In this document: piece after piece, positions 5,768-6,250 of the stretch | Layout: every line of letters begins with the position of its first letter | Numbering within the stretch: position 1 is the stretch's first letter | Source of the DNA: Spirochaetota bacterium | Lineage (GTDB): Bacteria; Spirochaetota; Spirochaetia; SZUA-6 | Assembly (NCBI GenBank): GCA_003641675.1 | Contig: QNBI01000135.1 | Coordinates: forward strand, 1 to 6,250 | Direction of reading: 5' to 3' | DNA length: 6,250 nt | The notes under the pieces: model-generated | Told to the model about the DNA's origin: nothing | The model's database searches: none | Seen by the model: only the letters and a program-made list of their open reading frames with translations | Made by a program: the position numbers and the translations under genes

Positions 5768-6250
5768 ATGTATACAAACCGTTTTCCAGCTAAGAAGCCA
5801 GAAAATCTAAAAAAAATAAAGCTATATTTTCTGGGAATTGCTGTTCTTTTTTTATCAGCTCTTAGTCTTTCTACGTGCAAACAGACAGACCTGTTCTCCG
5901 AATACAGGGGTACAAACCTTTTAGACGGCATTCCCTTTACTACCTGGGTTCCGGACCAGACCGGCCCCTATATGAACTATGAGGAGGAAAGCGGAACAGG
6001 ATGTGAGCCGCCAAGCGATCACCCCGGCGAGGAGGTTTACAGGCTGGAAATTAAAAATTTAATTCCCAACGGCGACTTTGAAGCGACTACAGCCGGTGCC
6101 GCACCGTTAGGCTGGACAGCTTATAACGGAGGAGGAACTGGTAGTGATACTCTGGAGGTTATAGATTCGGGCAATCTGGGAGGCGGTGAAGCCGCAGGCC
6201 TAATCGATAATAAAACCATGCACTTTGCCACGGATAATGCCGCAGACAGA
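5768..6250 (+). CDS. Lipoprotein with carbohydrate-binding-like domain (3' end outside window)
   Basis: An open frame of 161 codons starts at ATG 5768 and continues past the window edge. The N-terminus is a lipoprotein signal: a basic region (K9-K18), a hydrophobic core (about 19-34) and a lipobox LSTC with Cys37 as the predicted lipidated residue. Thr at -1 is not the usual Gly/Ala/Ser, but relaxed lipoboxes are known in spirochaetes. The mature part contains NLIPNGDFE (97-105) followed by PLGW (113-116), the opening pattern of many jelly-roll carbohydrate-binding-like domains (CBM4/9-like). That suggests a surface or periplasmic protein that binds glycans or carries a further domain beyond the window. 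Gly-rich segments follow at 120-140. No in-frame alternative start lies upstream as far as the galU stop. Function beyond an envelope lipoprotein is unknown. Confidence 0.82.
   Translation, partial: MYTNRFPAKKPENLKKIKLYFLGIAVLFLSALSLSTCKQTDLFSEYRGTNLLDGIPFTTWVPDQTGPYMNYEEESGTGCEPPSDHPGEEVYRLEIKNLIPNGDFEATTAGAAPLGWTAYNGGGTGSDTLEVIDSGNLGGGEAAGLIDNKTMHFATDNAADR

Overview
This is a bacterial chromosomal window with moderately low GC by eye. The first two genes are the most AT-rich and galU is richer in GC. It holds six protein genes and shows no RNA genes, mobile elements or CRISPR. The organism is probably an anaerobe. The last gene is a lipoprotein with a relaxed lipobox (Leu-Ser-Thr-Cys), and there is a corrinoid-protein reactivase of the kind acetogens and other methyl-transferring anaerobes use. 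A spirochaete fits both clues, but that is a tentative inference.

Layout: (1) 21-725 (+) encodes an unrecognised protein with one N-terminal membrane anchor, a TTG start and a strong Shine-Dalgarno (SD) sequence. (2) 819-1478 (+) encodes a small Rossmann-like protein related to short-chain dehydrogenases/reductases (SDRs) that has lost the cofactor-loop glycines and the catalytic Tyr/Lys. (3) It converges, with 20 bp between stop codons, on 1499-3292 (-), a RACo-type ATP-dependent reductive activator of corrinoid proteins with an N-terminal [2Fe-2S] domain. (4) About 30 bp upstream of that gene on the same strand lies a MATE-family multidrug/sodium antiporter, 3323 to about 4666 (-). (5) A divergent control region of about 230 bp precedes galU (4897-5730, +), a UTP-glucose-1-phosphate uridylyltransferase family gene. 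(6) A lipoprotein gene starts at 5768 (+) and runs off the window. It carries an 'LIPNGDFE...GW' segment typical of jelly-roll carbohydrate-binding-like domains.

The genes do not form one pathway. galU supplies UDP-glucose for envelope glycans, and the lipoprotein is an envelope protein. RACo serves a methyltransferase system that must be encoded elsewhere. MATE and RACo may be partly co-transcribed.

The most notable pattern is in translation starts. The first gene and galU have textbook SD sequences. The SDR-like gene, RACo and the lipoprotein lack a well-placed SD, and each has a sigma70-like promoter whose -10 box ends only 6-9 nt before the start codon. This predicts leaderless or nearly leaderless mRNAs for those three. 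The galU leader, by contrast, has an extended -10 promoter next to a palindrome and two small hairpins just before its SD. These are motif-level readings and need transcript-start mapping. I did not find a convincing new multi-gene system.
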